The notes beneath the pieces were generated by a model that saw only the letters and a program-made list of their open reading frames with translations, was not told the origin of the DNA and did no database searches. A stretch of 64,000 nt of DNA from CAWEBF01 sp963807235 (GTDB lineage: Bacteria > Acidobacteriota > Vicinamibacteria > Vicinamibacterales > UBA2999), in the NCBI GenBank assembly GCA_963807235.1, contig CAWEBF010000008.1:124001-188000 (forward strand), written 5' to 3'. Shown piece after piece: positions 7,009 through 15,653 of this stretch. The position numbers and the translations under genes were made by a program. Position 1 is the first letter of the stretch. The number at the start of each line of letters is the position of its first letter.

Positions 7009-8472
7009 ATGATGCATCGGCGTGTCTTTCTTTCCCTCGTCTCGGTGCTGCTTGTGGTGGCGCTTGCTTCGGGGCAGCGGCAGGATGGCGGCGACATGGT
7101 GGCGCGGGTCAAGGCGGAGGGGTTGCAGCGCTCCCGCGCGTTGATCTTGTACCGCACGCTCACCGACGAGATCGGTGCGCGGCTCACAGGTTCACCGGCC
7201 CACATGCAGGCGGCGCGGTGGGCGGCAGACCGCTTCAAGGAATGGGGCCTCGCCAACCCGCGCCTCGAGCCGTTCGAGTTCGGCCGCGGCTGGCAGTTGG
7301 AGCGGGTGTCGGTGGAAATGACCGAACCGCGCTACATGCCCTTCATCGCCTATGGTGAAGCCTGGTCTCCGTCCACGTCTGGCGTATTGAGCGGACGGGC
7401 TGTCTACGTCGGCGATAAGACTGCCGCGCAAGTCCAGGCGATGGCCGCCCAGTTGAAGGGCGCAATCGTGTTGACCCACCTTCCGCAGGCCGAGTTCGTC
7501 GCTGGCGACCGGCCGCAGCCCGGTCTCGACGATCGTCCAGTGGCCACCGGAAACCCTTCACTGGCGCAGGCACGCAGCACGGTTCCGGCCACTGCGCTGA
7601 TGATGCTGCTCAAGGAAGCGGGCGTGGCTGTGGCTGTGCGGCCGAGCGCCTACCGGGATGGCACAGTGGGCGTGACCGGAAATCGTCTCACTCCTCCGGA
7701 CGCGGTGCCCTCGGTCGTTGTCGCCGGCGAACAGTACAACGTCCTCGTGCGTCTGGCCGCCCAGGGACGTCCGATATCGCTCCGCGTCGAACTGCGGACC
7801 CGCTATTTCGAGGATGACCGCAACAGCTACAACGTCATTGCGGAGATCCCGGGACAGGATCCGGCGCTACGCGATCAGGTGGTTCTCGTTGGCGCGCACC
7901 TCGACTCGTGGCACACGGCCAGCGGTGCCACCGACAACGCGGATGGCGTCGTGGCCGTCATGGAGGCGATGCGCATCCTCCGCGCGCTCGGCGCCGCGCC
8001 GCGGCGCACGATTCGGGTGGCCCTGTGGAGCGGCGAGGAACAGGGGTTGCTCGGCGCCCGCGCGTACGTGGCGCAGCACTTCAACACGCCTGCCGCACGC
8101 GATCAGTTGGCCGTCTATCTGAACGACGATCCCGGCAGCGGCAAGACGCTCGGCTTCTACATGGAAGGGAATCGCGCCGCCAAGACGATCTTCGATGGCT
8201 GGCTGGAGCCACTGAAGGATCTGGGCGCGACGCGAAACGTCATCGAGACGATTGGCTCTACCGACCATGTGCCCTTCAACGAGGCCGGGCTGCCCGGCTT
8301 CAACGTCATCAAGGACTTCGACGCCTACGACGAACGCACGCGCCATACAAACGCCGACCACCCCGAGCGCATGAGCGAGGACGAATTGAAACAGTCGGCG
8401 ATCTTCATGGCGGCGTTCGCGTGGCAGGCGGCCATGGCGGACCAAAAGATTCCACGAACCGCGGCCAAGTGA
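7009..8472 (+). CDS. M28-family zinc metallopeptidase, secreted
   Basis: A 487-residue exported peptidase. Residues 1-22 are a signal peptide ending S-G-Q. A PA-like insert lies about 125-235, then the M28 catalytic domain. All co-catalytic zinc ligands are visible: H297 in V-G-A-H-L-D-S-W, D309 in T-D-N-A-D-G, E343-E344 in S-G-E-E-Q-G (general base plus ligand), D373 in L-N-D-D-P-G-S-G, and H446 in T-R-H-T-N-A-D. It is therefore likely active as an amino- or carboxypeptidase acting on peptides in the periplasm or outside the cell. Two ATGs (7009, 7012) are adjacent; GGAGGTCG precedes them. Confidence 0.9.
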   Translation: MMHRRVFLSLVSVLLVVALASGQRQDGGDMVARVKAEGLQRSRALILYRTLTDEIGARLTGSPAHMQAARWAADRFKEWGLANPRLEPFEFGRGWQLERVSVEMTEPRYMPFIAYGEAWSPSTSGVLSGRAVYVGDKTAAQVQAMAAQLKGAIVLTHLPQAEFVAGDRPQPGLDDRPVATGNPSLAQARSTVPATALMMLLKEAGVAVAVRPSAYRDGTVGVTGNRLTPPDAVPSVVVAGEQYNVLVRLAAQGRPISLRVELRTRYFEDDRNSYNVIAEIPGQDPALRDQVVLVGAHLDSWHTASGATDNADGVVAVMEAMRILRALGAAPRRTIRVALWSGEEQGLLGARAYVAQHFNTPAARDQLAVYLNDDPGSGKTLGFYMEGNRAAKTIFDGWLEPLKDLGATRNVIETIGSTDHVPFNEAGLPGFNVIKDFDAYDERTRHTNADHPERMSEDELKQSAIFMAAFAWQAAMADQKIPRTAAK

Positions 8473-8543
8473 CGCAGGCGACGCGTTCAATCAGGCGGTC
8501 GAGTCGTTCCTGACCAACCGCTGACTGACTTGAGGAGCTTTTC

Positions 8544-8951
8544 ATGAGCACAAACGCAGACCGGTCACGGCGTTGGTACAAGGAAGTGTGGAACGAGAAG
8601 GGCGAGCCCACGGTTCACGAGTTGATGGCGGACCGGCTCGAGGGCTACATGGAGGGCGTGGACGTCCGAACGCGCGAGGAGTTTCTCGCCCAGCGGAGGC
8701 TCCTCCTCGACGCCTTTCCGGACCTCGAGATTGTCGTGGACGACGTCATCGAGGAAGGGACGAAGACGGTCACCCGCTGGCATGTCACGGCCACACACAA
8801 AGGCGCGAGCCTCGGGTTCCCCGCCACCAACAAGCGTGTGGCGTTTCGAGGGATGACCTGGCTGGAGTTCAAGGACGGTCAGATCGTTCGCGGATGGGAT
8901 AGCTGGAACCTTGGTGGGCTGCTGCAGTCCCTGGGGGCGCCCAGCGCCTGA
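8544..8951 (+). CDS. Ester cyclase / SnoaL-like protein
   Basis: A 135-residue SnoaL-like cone-fold protein without a signal peptide. Features are the N-terminal helix W-Y-K-E-V-W-N, F-L-A-Q-R-R-L-L-L-D-A-F-P-D-L-E-I-V-V-D-D-V-I, the strand R-W-H-V-T-A-T-H-K-G, and the ending W-L-E-F-K-D-G-Q-I-V-R-G-W-D-S-W-N-L. The F-P-D motif and W-D-x-W-N end are characteristic of the ester-cyclase subgroup named after polyketide cyclases, but most members have no known substrate. GAGGAG lies 8 bases before the ATG. The family is represented three times in this window. Confidence 0.82.
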   Translation: MSTNADRSRRWYKEVWNEKGEPTVHELMADRLEGYMEGVDVRTREEFLAQRRLLLDAFPDLEIVVDDVIEEGTKTVTRWHVTATHKGASLGFPATNKRVAFRGMTWLEFKDGQIVRGWDSWNLGGLLQSLGAPSA

Positions 8952-9056
8952 CCCAGCCCATCCTTGAGGCGCCGGGGACTTTCGTTGCTTCCTCGCCGGT
9001 CTGGGAGTACATTCGCGCATCTCTCCACCCCCCGAGCGACGTCCCAAGGAGGGCAT

Positions 9057-9497
9057 ATGCTGCGATTCGTTGTGTGCATCCCATCGGTGATGATCGTGCT
9101 CAGCCTCGTGGTTGGTGCCCAGGGCACTGTGACGACGCCAGAGGAGCACGCCAAGGTCATGAAGGCCAATGCGGGAGCGGCCGGCCCGATGAATAAAGCG
9201 ATTGCCTCAGGCGCGTTTGCTGACGCGAGGACGCAGGTCGCGACGCTCCGGCAGAACTTCACGGCACTTCAGGGGTTCTGGGCGGGCAAGAAGAAGGACG
9301 ACGCGGTGGCCATTCTCAAGGACGGCCTGACGCGTCTGGACGCGTTGGACAAGATACTGGCGGCCCCGGCCCCGGATCAGATGGCCGCGCAGGCCGCCGC
9401 CAAGGAGTTCGCCGGCAACACGTGCGGCGCGTGTCACAAGTTGTATCGGGAAGGTGACGCGACGGCGGGATACAAATTCAAGGAAGGCGTGCTGTAA
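9057..9497 (+). CDS. Cytochrome c' -like class II cytochrome c
   Basis: The start is ATG 9057, preceded by CAAGGAGGG. Residues 1-23 form a signal peptide (M-L-R-F-V-V-C-I-P-S-V-M-I-V-L-S-L-V-V-G-A-Q). The mature part is an all-helical bundle with a single heme-binding C-G-A-C-H about 25 residues from the C-terminus, the position expected for class II cytochromes c (cytochrome c'). Its role would be periplasmic electron transfer or small-gas binding; which of these is not visible. It ends just before a pair of hairpins at 9523-9589 that look like its terminator. Confidence 0.85.
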   Translation: MLRFVVCIPSVMIVLSLVVGAQGTVTTPEEHAKVMKANAGAAGPMNKAIASGAFADARTQVATLRQNFTALQGFWAGKKKDDAVAILKDGLTRLDALDKILAAPAPDQMAAQAAAKEFAGNTCGACHKLYREGDATAGYKFKEGVL

Positions 9498-9522
9498 GGC
9501 TCGTCGAGTCGCTCGAGGGCGC

Positions 9523-9589
9523 CCCAACGCGTGTTAACCACGCGTTGGGGTTTAGACGCCCCAACGCGTTGAAAAACACGCGTTGGGGG
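9523..9589. terminator. Tandem near-identical hairpins (bidirectional terminator)
   Basis: Two stem-loops follow each other. The first pairs CCCCAACGCGTG (9523-9534) with its exact complement at 9540-9551 around a TTAAC loop, followed by TTT. The second pairs CCCCAACGCGT (9560-9570) with 9579-9589 around an 8-base loop, followed by GGTTTT. The two copies share the same stem sequence. They lie between the convergent cytochrome c' gene and the minus-strand lipoprotein gene, so they probably terminate both. Confidence 0.75.
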
Positions 9590-9591
9590 TT

Positions 9592-10020
9592 TTAGCCCGG
9601 GATGAAGTACCTGATCGACCCGGTGGACGCGCCGCCGCCGCAGGCGTTGTTGGCCTGCACGCGCGCGTACTGCTTGCCGTCCTTTGACGTGAACCTGACC
9701 GAGGTACCCGTGGTGTCGTTGAAAAACGTATCGGTCCCGCCCGGGGTGCCGCCAACCATCACCGTGTAGCTGGTCGCGCCGGCAACCGCATTCCAACTGA
9801 GCTCGACGGCCAGTTTCACCTGTGACGTCACGCGCAGATTCGTCGGTGCGGTGGGCCTGGTGCAGCCCGCCGGTGGTGTTGTCGCCTGCGTCGAGGCCGT
9901 CGACCCGCTCTCGGATACGGCACTGGGGCCAGTGGTCGTCGACTCGGTTCCGCCCGAGCAAGCGGAAACCACAGCCGCCAAGGAGGCGCAGGCCACACAA
10001 GAAAGCAGTCGTTGAGTCAT
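9592..10020 (-). CDS. Lipoprotein with one fibronectin-type-III-like domain
   Basis: The start is placed at ATG 10020 (M-T-Q-R-L-L), skipping seven residues of the longer frame. A lipoprotein signal ends A-V-V-S-A-C, with Cys as the lipidation site. A Ser/Thr-rich linker follows (T-E-S-T-T-T-G-P-S-A-V-S-E-S-G). The rest looks like one Fn3 domain: P-T-A-P-T-N-L-R-V-T-S, then V-E-L-S-W-N-A-V-A-G-A-T-S-Y-T-V. The protein is likely a cell-surface or periplasmic binding module of about 142 residues. I see no enzymatic motif. Confidence 0.72.
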   Translation of the reverse strand: MTQRLLSCVACASLAAVVSACSGGTESTTTGPSAVSESGSTASTQATTPPAGCTRPTAPTNLRVTSQVKLAVELSWNAVAGATSYTVMVGGTPGGTDTFFNDTTGTSVRFTSKDGKQYARVQANNACGGGASTGSIRYFIPG

Positions 10021-10226
10021 CTCAGCTCCAAATCGACGCAATCCTCGTGCCTAAGCGCTAGAGGTGGATTCCCGCTCGGCACAGGGTTTTCTGGTACGAA
10101 GCTGGGCGGTCAGCCAACCGGTATTGTGATTCTCATGTCACAGCCTGAACAGCTCAGCCGTTCAGCGTTGCACGGCACGACGGAGATCGTCTAACGTCGC
10201 CCGGCCATCTGGAATCGAGGTACGCC

Positions 10227-11111
10227 ATGAATCTGATCGTCGGAGCGACCGGAATCCTGGGCAGCGAGATCTGTCGCTTGCTCGCCACACAAGGAGAAGC
10301 TGTCAGAGGCCTCGTTCGCGCCACATCCGATCCGGAGAAGGTCGCGCGGCTGAAAAATTTCGGAGTCGATGCCGTCGTCGGCGATCTGAAGGACCGTGGT
10401 TCACTTGACGCCGCCTGCCGGGGTGCAAAGACGGTGACGTCTACGGCGTCATCGACGCTCTCGCGACAGGACGGCGACTCGATCGAAAGCGTTGATCTGC
10501 AAGGACAGTTGAATCTCATCGACGCGGCCGAGGCCGGCGGAGTCCACCACTTCGTCCTGATCTCGTTTCCGAACATCGATGTGGACTTCCCCCTGCAGCG
10601 GGCGAAGCGTTCGGTGGAGGACCGCCTCCGACGAAGCCGGATGACCTACACGATTCTCCAACCCACGTGCTTCGCAGAGGTATGGCTCAGCCCTGCCCTC
10701 GGATTCGATCCAGAAAACGCCAAGGCGACGGTTTACGGCGCGGGCCACAACAAGATGAGTTGGATTTCGGTGCAGGACGTAGCCCGGTTTGCCGTGGCTG
10801 CGTTGGACGAGCGGCGAGCTCCGAATGCCACGATCAAACTTGGTGGTCCGGACGACTTGAGCCCCCTCGAGGCCGTTCGGTTGGCGGAGGAGACACTGGG
10901 CAAGTCGATTGACGTTCAGTACGTGCCGGAGGAGGCGCTCCGTGCCCAACATGCGGCCGCCACGGACTCCATGCAGCAATCGTTTGCCGGGTTGATGCTC
11001 TACTACGCGCGAGGAGACGTCATCGACACGGCGAATGCGATTCGAGTGCTTCCGGTCGGTCCACTGCGGTCCGTTCGGGAGTACTTCCAGGGCATGGTCG
11101 CCGCGCGGTAG
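10227..11111 (+). CDS. NmrA-like NAD(P)-binding atypical SDR
   Basis: A 294-residue atypical SDR. The dinucleotide-binding start is V-G-A-T-G-I-L-G-S-E-I-C (glycine-rich GxxGxxG), followed by R-G-L-V-R-A-T-S-D-P and V-V-G-D-L-K-D. These are typical of NmrA/complex-I 39-kDa-like proteins that bind NAD(P) and act as reductases or redox sensors. Tyr of M-T-Y-T-I-L-Q-P-T-C-F sits at the position of the family's active-site region, but the classical Y-x-x-x-K is lacking. It is probably cytosolic. The stop is 22 bases from the convergent WDGDTLV gene. Confidence 0.82.
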   Translation: MNLIVGATGILGSEICRLLATQGEAVRGLVRATSDPEKVARLKNFGVDAVVGDLKDRGSLDAACRGAKTVTSTASSTLSRQDGDSIESVDLQGQLNLIDAAEAGGVHHFVLISFPNIDVDFPLQRAKRSVEDRLRRSRMTYTILQPTCFAEVWLSPALGFDPENAKATVYGAGHNKMSWISVQDVARFAVAALDERRAPNATIKLGGPDDLSPLEAVRLAEETLGKSIDVQYVPEEALRAQHAAATDSMQQSFAGLMLYYARGDVIDTANAIRVLPVGPLRSVREYFQGMVAAR

Positions 11112-11132
11112 CCGATTCGCCCGCGCGCGCGG

Positions 11133-11921
11133 TCAGTCCACGTCGTCGGGGGGCACGAACGCCTTGATGCGGCCTTCGTAGAACGCCCGGTTGTTCTCCA
11201 TGCACGCATACTCGAGCAGCTTCGTGTCCGGCTCGAGCGCCCACGTATCGTGCACCGTCCAGGGACTCGTGTAGGTCTTGGGATCGGTCAGCGTGAACGT
11301 GTGCTCGATGGTGCCGGCGTTCACGCGCTTGAACGTCTGCGTGAAGCGCGCCCGAGCGCTCATCGGGTGGCCGATCGTATCCACACGCGTGTAGCCGTTC
11401 ACGTTGACCGTCTCGACCACCAGCGTGTCGCCGTCCCATCGGCCCACGGATTCGCCGAACCACGACGGCGGCAGGTCCTTGGTGAACGGGCGGCCGTCGG
11501 TCGGCACGATGTGGAACATCGAGTTCTGTTCGAACAGCATCACCAGGTGATCGTTGTCGTGGATGATCTGCAGCGGGTGCGGGCCATAGATCGATCGCGA
11601 CATGCCAAACGGGAGGCAATTGCCCACGTAGTCCCCGTTGGTCTGCATGAAGTTGTCGTAGCCCTCCCACTTGGCCTTGCCCCAGGCCGTGTAGGGCAGC
11701 TCCTTGACGAACCCAGGAATCGCCTTGTTGGTGACGTCCGCACGGCGCGTGTTGTCCCACACGCCCGCCATGCTCGGCTTCCCGTTCGGCAGACGTGGCG
11801 CCGGTCCTTTCAGGTCAGGGCCCTTCGTGGCCGCGGCGCCCCGGCCCTGCGACGTCACGAGTGCCGGCGTCAGGCTCAACGCCAGGATTGCCGCCGCGCT
11901 CGCGGCCAGGATGGTCCTCAC
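11133..11921 (-). CDS. Exported WDGDTLV-family protein, coupled to DUF6152
   Basis: A 262-residue exported protein starting with GTG 11921. That codon overlaps the stop of the upstream DUF6152 gene as GTGA, so translation is likely coupled. Residues 1-25 form a signal peptide (A-A-A-I-L-A-L-S-L-T-P-A-L-V). The family pattern is visible: L-P-N-G-K-P-S-M-A-G-V-W-D near residue 50, then G-E-S-V-G-R-W-D-G-D-T-L-V-V-E-T, F-T-L-T-D-P-K-T-Y-T-S-P-W and a late L-L-E-Y-A-C-M-E-N-N. I know no enzyme with this signature and treat the function as unknown. Related proteins are at 24122, 25143, 27059, 51566 and 52814. Confidence 0.8.
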   Translation of the reverse strand: MRTILAASAAAILALSLTPALVTSQGRGAAATKGPDLKGPAPRLPNGKPSMAGVWDNTRRADVTNKAIPGFVKELPYTAWGKAKWEGYDNFMQTNGDYVGNCLPFGMSRSIYGPHPLQIIHDNDHLVMLFEQNSMFHIVPTDGRPFTKDLPPSWFGESVGRWDGDTLVVETVNVNGYTRVDTIGHPMSARARFTQTFKRVNAGTIEHTFTLTDPKTYTSPWTVHDTWALEPDTKLLEYACMENNRAFYEGRIKAFVPPDDVD

Positions 11922-12337
11922 TGGCCACCCGCCGAGGAGCCGGCGAACACGCGCCGGCCGTCTGGCAGCGTCACGCGGTTGGCATTGGCGCGCTGCGACC
12001 CGTCGCGGCCCCTGAAGCCCTCCACTGTCACGATGTCGCCCACCTTCAAGGAGTCCTTGCGCCAGCCGTTCCTGAAGAGCGCATTCGGCGCGCCGCCCTC
12101 CACGCCCCAGTTCGACACCTTGCCGGTGTCGTCCTTCACGTCCATGAAGACCCAGATGTGCGGGTTGCCCCAATCCACCCGCGTCACCGCACCCTTCAGC
12201 GTGACGGGTTTGCTGCGATCGAACTCGGCATCGAAGGAGTGATGCGCGGTCACGGTGCAGGGCAACAGGAGCGCGACACCGAGGACGGCGATCCTGGAGA
12301 CGACGCTCGTGGATCGCAAGGACGCTGTTCGCTTCAT
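11918..12337 (-). CDS. DUF6152-type exported protein
   Basis: A 139-residue protein whose ATG is at 12337. A signal peptide (V-L-G-V-A-L-L-L-P-C-T-V-T-A) ends right before H-H-S-F-D-A-E-F-D, the usual mature N-terminus of this family. A compact OB-like beta domain follows: V-T-L-K-G-A-V-T-R-V-D-W-G-N-P-H-I-W-V-F. I believe the family is catalogued as DUF6152; its function is unknown. The two adjacent His after cleavage and the N-P-H motif could be metal ligands, but this is inference. It shares a GTGA overlap with the WDGDTLV gene. Homologues here are at 51083 and 52257. Confidence 0.82.
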   Translation of the reverse strand: MKRTASLRSTSVVSRIAVLGVALLLPCTVTAHHSFDAEFDRSKPVTLKGAVTRVDWGNPHIWVFMDVKDDTGKVSNWGVEGGAPNALFRNGWRKDSLKVGDIVTVEGFRGRDGSQRANANRVTLPDGRRVFAGSSAGGQ

Positions 12338-12360
12338 ACGACACTCCCTTCGTGGGGCCC

Positions 12361-12395
12361 CCGGCTTCCGGCTTCCGGCTTCCGGCTTCCGGCTC
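12361..12395. repeat. Heptanucleotide tandem repeat (CCGGCTT)
   Basis: Four exact CCGGCTT units (12361-12388) plus a variant CCGGCTC (12389-12395) lie in the intergenic space between the divergent DUF6152 gene and the DUF418 gene. A TATATATA stretch follows immediately. It is the same kind of 7-base intergenic repeat as at 21180, 21267, 38845 and 53750. Confidence 0.85.
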
Positions 12396-12415
12396 CAGAG
12401 TATATATACACGCAG

Positions 12416-12890
12416 GTGACCGCCGCATTCGAGCCCATTCCGCCCCAGGAGCGTCTGCGGACGCTGGACGTGCTGCGCGGCGCGGCCCTGCTCGGCATCC
12501 TGCTGATGAACATCCTGGTCTTCGGCCTGCCAGCCGCCGCGTACCACAATCTCAGGGTCTGGGGCGGCAACGACGCCATCAACCTGTGGACGCTGGCGAT
12601 CCACTGGGTGCTCTTCGAGGGCAAGATGCGCGCGTTGTTTTCGATCATGTTCGGCGCGGGCATCGTGATCTTCATGGAACGGGCGCTCGCACGCGAGAAC
12701 AGCGTGACCGCCGCGGATCTGTACGTCCGGCGGATGCTCTGGCTGATGGCGTTCGGCGCCGCGCACGGCTGGTTGATCTGGCACGGCGACATCCTCTATT
12801 CGTACGCCCTGTGCGGGCTGCTGATCTTCCCGCTGCGCAATACGTCCCCGAAGGCGCTCTTCGTGACCGCAGGGCTGGCCCTGGTGTCTG
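12416..12890 (+). CDS. DUF418 membrane protein, N-terminal piece (frameshifted)
   Basis: GTG 12416 begins V-T-A-A-F-E-P-I-P-P-Q-E-R-L-R-T-L-D-V-L-R-G, followed by A-L-L-G-I-L-L-M-N-I-L-V-F. The R-x-x-x-L-D-x-L-R-G-x-A-L-x-G-I motif is characteristic of the YeiB/DUF418 N-terminal region. Further helices include F-S-I-M-F-G-A-G and W-L-I-W-H-G-D-I-L-Y-S-Y-A-L. The frame breaks at about 12889, and the natural continuation is the next entry in frame 3. The frame-2 open stretch to 13738 beyond this point is not real coding. DUF418 proteins are polytopic inner-membrane proteins of unknown function, related to acyltransferase-3-like folds. Confidence 0.75.
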
Positions 12891-13760
12891 ATGCAGGCTT
12901 TCTTCACCGTGCCCGTGTTCGAACGCCGATCCACGCGAAACGCCGCGGTGGCTGCGCGTGCCGCGCAGGCGCAGGGGCGGACGCTCACGCAGGAACAGCG
13001 CGACGCAATCCGGGACTGGGACAGGATCTACAACGCGTCTCTGCCTCCCCGCGAGGAGGTGCAGAAAGAGATCGACGATTACCGAGGGGGATACGTCAGG
13101 ACGTATCAGCAGCGCGTGAAGGTGCTTCGCGCCTGGAACTTCCTGCCGGCGTACTTCCCGGCATTCATCGACATGTGGGCCATGATGCTCATCGGGATGG
13201 GCCTCTTCAGGCTCGGCGTGCTGCAGGGTGCCCGGCCGATGGGCTTCTACGCACGCGTGGCGCTTGTGGGCTACGGGATCGGTTTACCCCTGAACGCGCT
13301 GAGCGTGTACGGCATGATCGGCTCCAACTTCGAGCCGGTGGCGTACGGGTTCTGGAACGTTCCACATCACGCCGGTCGCCTGGCCGTGGCGCTGGCACAT
13401 GCGGCCGTGATCGTGATGGTGGTCAAACGTGGGGCGTTTCGCTGGCTGACGGACAGGCTGGCGGCCGTGGGTCAGACCGCGCTCTCGAACTACATCGCCA
13501 CGTCGGTACTCTGCGCGCTCCTGTTCTACACGCCAGGGCTCGGGCTGATGGGACAGTTGCAGCGATACCAGCTGTACGGCGTCGTTGTCGGAATCTGGAT
13601 TCTGAACCTGGCGTGGAGCCCCTGGTGGCTGCGCCGATTCCGTTTCGGCCCGCTGGAGTGGTGCTGGCGATCGCTCACTTACTGGAGGCGCCAGCCGTGG
13701 CGCGTTCGATCGCCAGCAGGCCCTGCTCCACTTCCTGACGGCGTCCTTCGATATCCTTGA
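12891..13760 (+). CDS. DUF418 membrane protein, C-terminal piece
   Basis: This piece continues the DUF418 gene after a single-base-type frameshift near 12881-12891; M-Q-A-F-F-T-V-P-V-F is internal, not a true start. A soluble loop rich in charged residues is followed by several helices: F-P-A-F-I-D-M-W-A-M-M-L-I-G-M-G-L-F, then the DUF418 signature V-G-Q-T-A-L-S-N-Y-I-A-T-S-V and the C-terminal F-G-P-L-E-W-C-W-R-S-L-T-Y. The reconstituted protein would be near 448 residues, normal for the family. Its 3' end overlaps the convergent TPR gene by 86 bases (13675-13760). Confidence 0.78.
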   Translation: MQAFFTVPVFERRSTRNAAVAARAAQAQGRTLTQEQRDAIRDWDRIYNASLPPREEVQKEIDDYRGGYVRTYQQRVKVLRAWNFLPAYFPAFIDMWAMMLIGMGLFRLGVLQGARPMGFYARVALVGYGIGLPLNALSVYGMIGSNFEPVAYGFWNVPHHAGRLAVALAHAAVIVMVVKRGAFRWLTDRLAAVGQTALSNYIATSVLCALLFYTPGLGLMGQLQRYQLYGVVVGIWILNLAWSPWWLRRFRFGPLEWCWRSLTYWRRQPWRVRSPAGPAPLPDGVLRYP

Positions 13761-14860
13761 TCACCCGCGCCTGTCTGGCGGCGGCCCGTTCCTTCGCGGA
13801 TTCAGTGCCCGGTCCGCTCAGGATCTTCTCGATCGCCTGGCGACGGAGCGTGAGCGACAGGTCGTAGCACTGGCGCGCCTGCACGAGCGCCGCCGTGGCT
13901 TCCGGCAGCCTGGCGCGCTCGGCTCGCACGATGCCCATGTAGTGCGCCGCCTCGCACTGGCCGAAGTCCATCGTCAGCGCGCTCTGGAATTCGTCCTCGG
14001 CCGTCTCCAGCCGCCGCAGCCGCCAGTCGATCATCCCCGACAGCACGAACATCGAGGCGTTGGCGACGAGCGTGCGCGCCCGGTCGGCGTCGGCGCGCGC
14101 GGCCATGAGCTGCCCGAGCTGAAGCTCGTTCCAGGCGCGCCAGTAGAGCGCCTCCCCGACGAACCATCGGCCGGCCTCGATGAGGCGCGTCGCCGTTGCG
14201 ATCGCGTCCTCCCTGCGGCCGAGTTGCGACAGGCTGATCGTCCGCCCCATCGAGGCATCGACGTGGCCGGGCGACGTCGCCAGCGCGGCGTCGAACGTCT
14301 CGAGCGCCTGTGGCCACTCCTCGCGCGCCTGATACAGCTGGCCCAGCGTCGTGGCGATGGCCGGCGAGTCGGGGAAGGCGCCGGCGGCCGACTGCAGGCG
14401 CCGTAGCGCTTCGTCCTGGTCGGCATTGGCGGCGTCCTCCAGCGCGTAGCGGCCCAGGAAGAAGTCCGCGTCCACGAAGTCGGGATCACCGGTTCGCATC
14501 GCGGCGAGCCCCTTGCCATAGGCGCTGGCGCAGATGCCGACGCGGTACTGGACCAGCGGGGCCTGGGGCCACTGAGCCGCTGCCAGGCTCGTGTCGCGCG
14601 CGGGCGCGCCTTGATACGCGCAGATGAGCGACACGTCCAGATACGCGCGGAATGGAGCAGAGGCCTGAGCCGTCTGCAATTCCTTCTGCCACGCGGGCAT
14701 CGATGCCCGGGCCTTGAAACGTCCACCGACATCCAGGGACGCCTCGCGGTCCGTCAACGGATCCACCGGAGCCGCTTCGATGATGGCGAGGACCAAAGCC
14801 GCCGAGCCGTCGGCAGGCGCCAGCGCCCGTGCGCGTTCCAGCCAGGGCTCGTACCGGCGT
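13675..14860 (-). CDS. TPR lipoprotein, C-terminal piece (frameshifted)
   Basis: This is the bulk of a tetratricopeptide-repeat protein. Repeating helix pairs are visible, for example I-A-T-T-L-G-Q-L-Y-Q-A-R-E-E-W-P-Q-A-L-E, then A-L-A-T-S-P-G-H-V-D-A-S, L-G-R-R-E-D-A-I-A-T-A-T-R-L-I and later A-H-Y-M-G-I-V-R-A-E-R-A-R-L-P-E-A-T. It ends with a coiled-coil-like tail (R-R-Q-E-V-E-Q-G-L-L-A-I-E). In this frame the open stretch runs on to 15078, but residues before Y-E-P-W-L-E-R-A-R-A-L are a wrong-frame artefact; the true N-terminus is the next entry. The gene follows a decayed TonB receptor on the same strand, as a possible receptor partner. Confidence 0.72.
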
Positions 14861-15091
14861 GCCGAGCTCCTTGGAACGAAGCACCAGCAGGGCGGCGGCC
14901 TCGAACGCCAGCGATCGCACGCCTCGAGCCTGCGCGACGTCGTAGGCCTGCTCGAGGCACCGGTAGCAGCCGTGGGCGATGGCCGCCTCGATGTCCACCA
15001 CGACTGGCGGAGGCGGCGCGAGCGCGACTGGTTGACGCGCCGCACATCCTGCGAGAAACACAAACAGGACGAATCCAAATGTTCGATTCAT
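14856..15091 (-). CDS. TPR lipoprotein, N-terminal piece
   Basis: ATG 15091 starts M-N-R-T-F-G-F-V-L-F-V-F-L-A-G-C-A, an unmistakable lipoprotein signal with lipobox L-A-G-C. A proline-rich linker (A-L-A-P-P-P-P-V-V-V) and a first helical repeat (C-Y-R-C-L-E-Q-A-Y-D-V-A-Q-A-R-G) follow. After L-L-V-L-R-S-K-E-L-G-T-P-V-R the sense passes into the frame of the preceding entry at about 14850-14866. Together they encode an outer-membrane or periplasmic TPR lipoprotein of about 470 residues. Confidence 0.72.
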
Positions 15092-15140
15092 GGCCACCCG
15101 AGAACTTGGCCGGCCAGTCTGGTCACGGACAAGTTCTCCC

Positions 15141-15207
15141 GCCCCGCGAAGCGGGGCAAAAAGGCATAGTTTCAGTTCTAGCCCAGCGAAGTTGGCTAGA
15201 ACTGAAA
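15141..15207 (-). repeat. Two-hairpin intergenic element over a gene stop codon
   Basis: On the minus strand a perfect 14-base stem (15194-15207 with 15170-15183, loop of 10) contains the TAG stop of the TonB receptor gene at 15196-15198. A linker with CCTTTTTG follows, then a second hairpin GCCCCGC-TTC-GCGGGGC (15157-15141). The same layout occurs at 52674-52725, where the second hairpin is identical, and in related form at 17907, 24991 and 31849. It probably also acts as a terminator. Confidence 0.7.
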
Positions 15208-15653
15208 GTTCATTCCGATGTCCACTTTCCTCGGGTTGGCGACTCTCGTCGGTCCGCCGAAGAACAGGCGACGTCAAGACGCCGCTGTAGCCGATGTAGT
15301 TCGCGCGGTTCGTCACGTTCTGGGCCTGGACGAAGAACTGCAGGCGATACCGCCAATCGGTCGTGATCTGCTGGACCGTCGGCGCCTGGTTTCCCACCAC
15401 CGAGATCAGGAAGCCCGGGGGCGGAGGCGTGGTGCGTCTCCCGAACGGCAGGGCATAGCTGGCGCTCAGCGTTCAGCGACCACTGGGCCGCGGCGCGTTC
15501 CGTGTTGCGCTCCGACTCCAGCAGGCCGATCGTTGAACACCAGGTCGCCGTTTTCGTCCAAGCCGGTGCGCAGCGTGTACGGTGTGCCGCTGGACGCGTT
15601 CAGGTTGACGCTGGTCGTCAGGTTCCGGAGGATCTGGTCGTTCAGGCCGGCGT

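Noticed and set aside
12361..12395. Short direct repeats as a CRISPR array
   Set aside because: Units are only 7 bases and contiguous without spacers; no cas genes are in the window.
11795..12415. Upstream extension of the DUF418 frame (to 11795)
   Set aside because: The 207 codons before GTG 12416 are antisense to the DUF6152 and WDGDTLV genes and lack coding sense.
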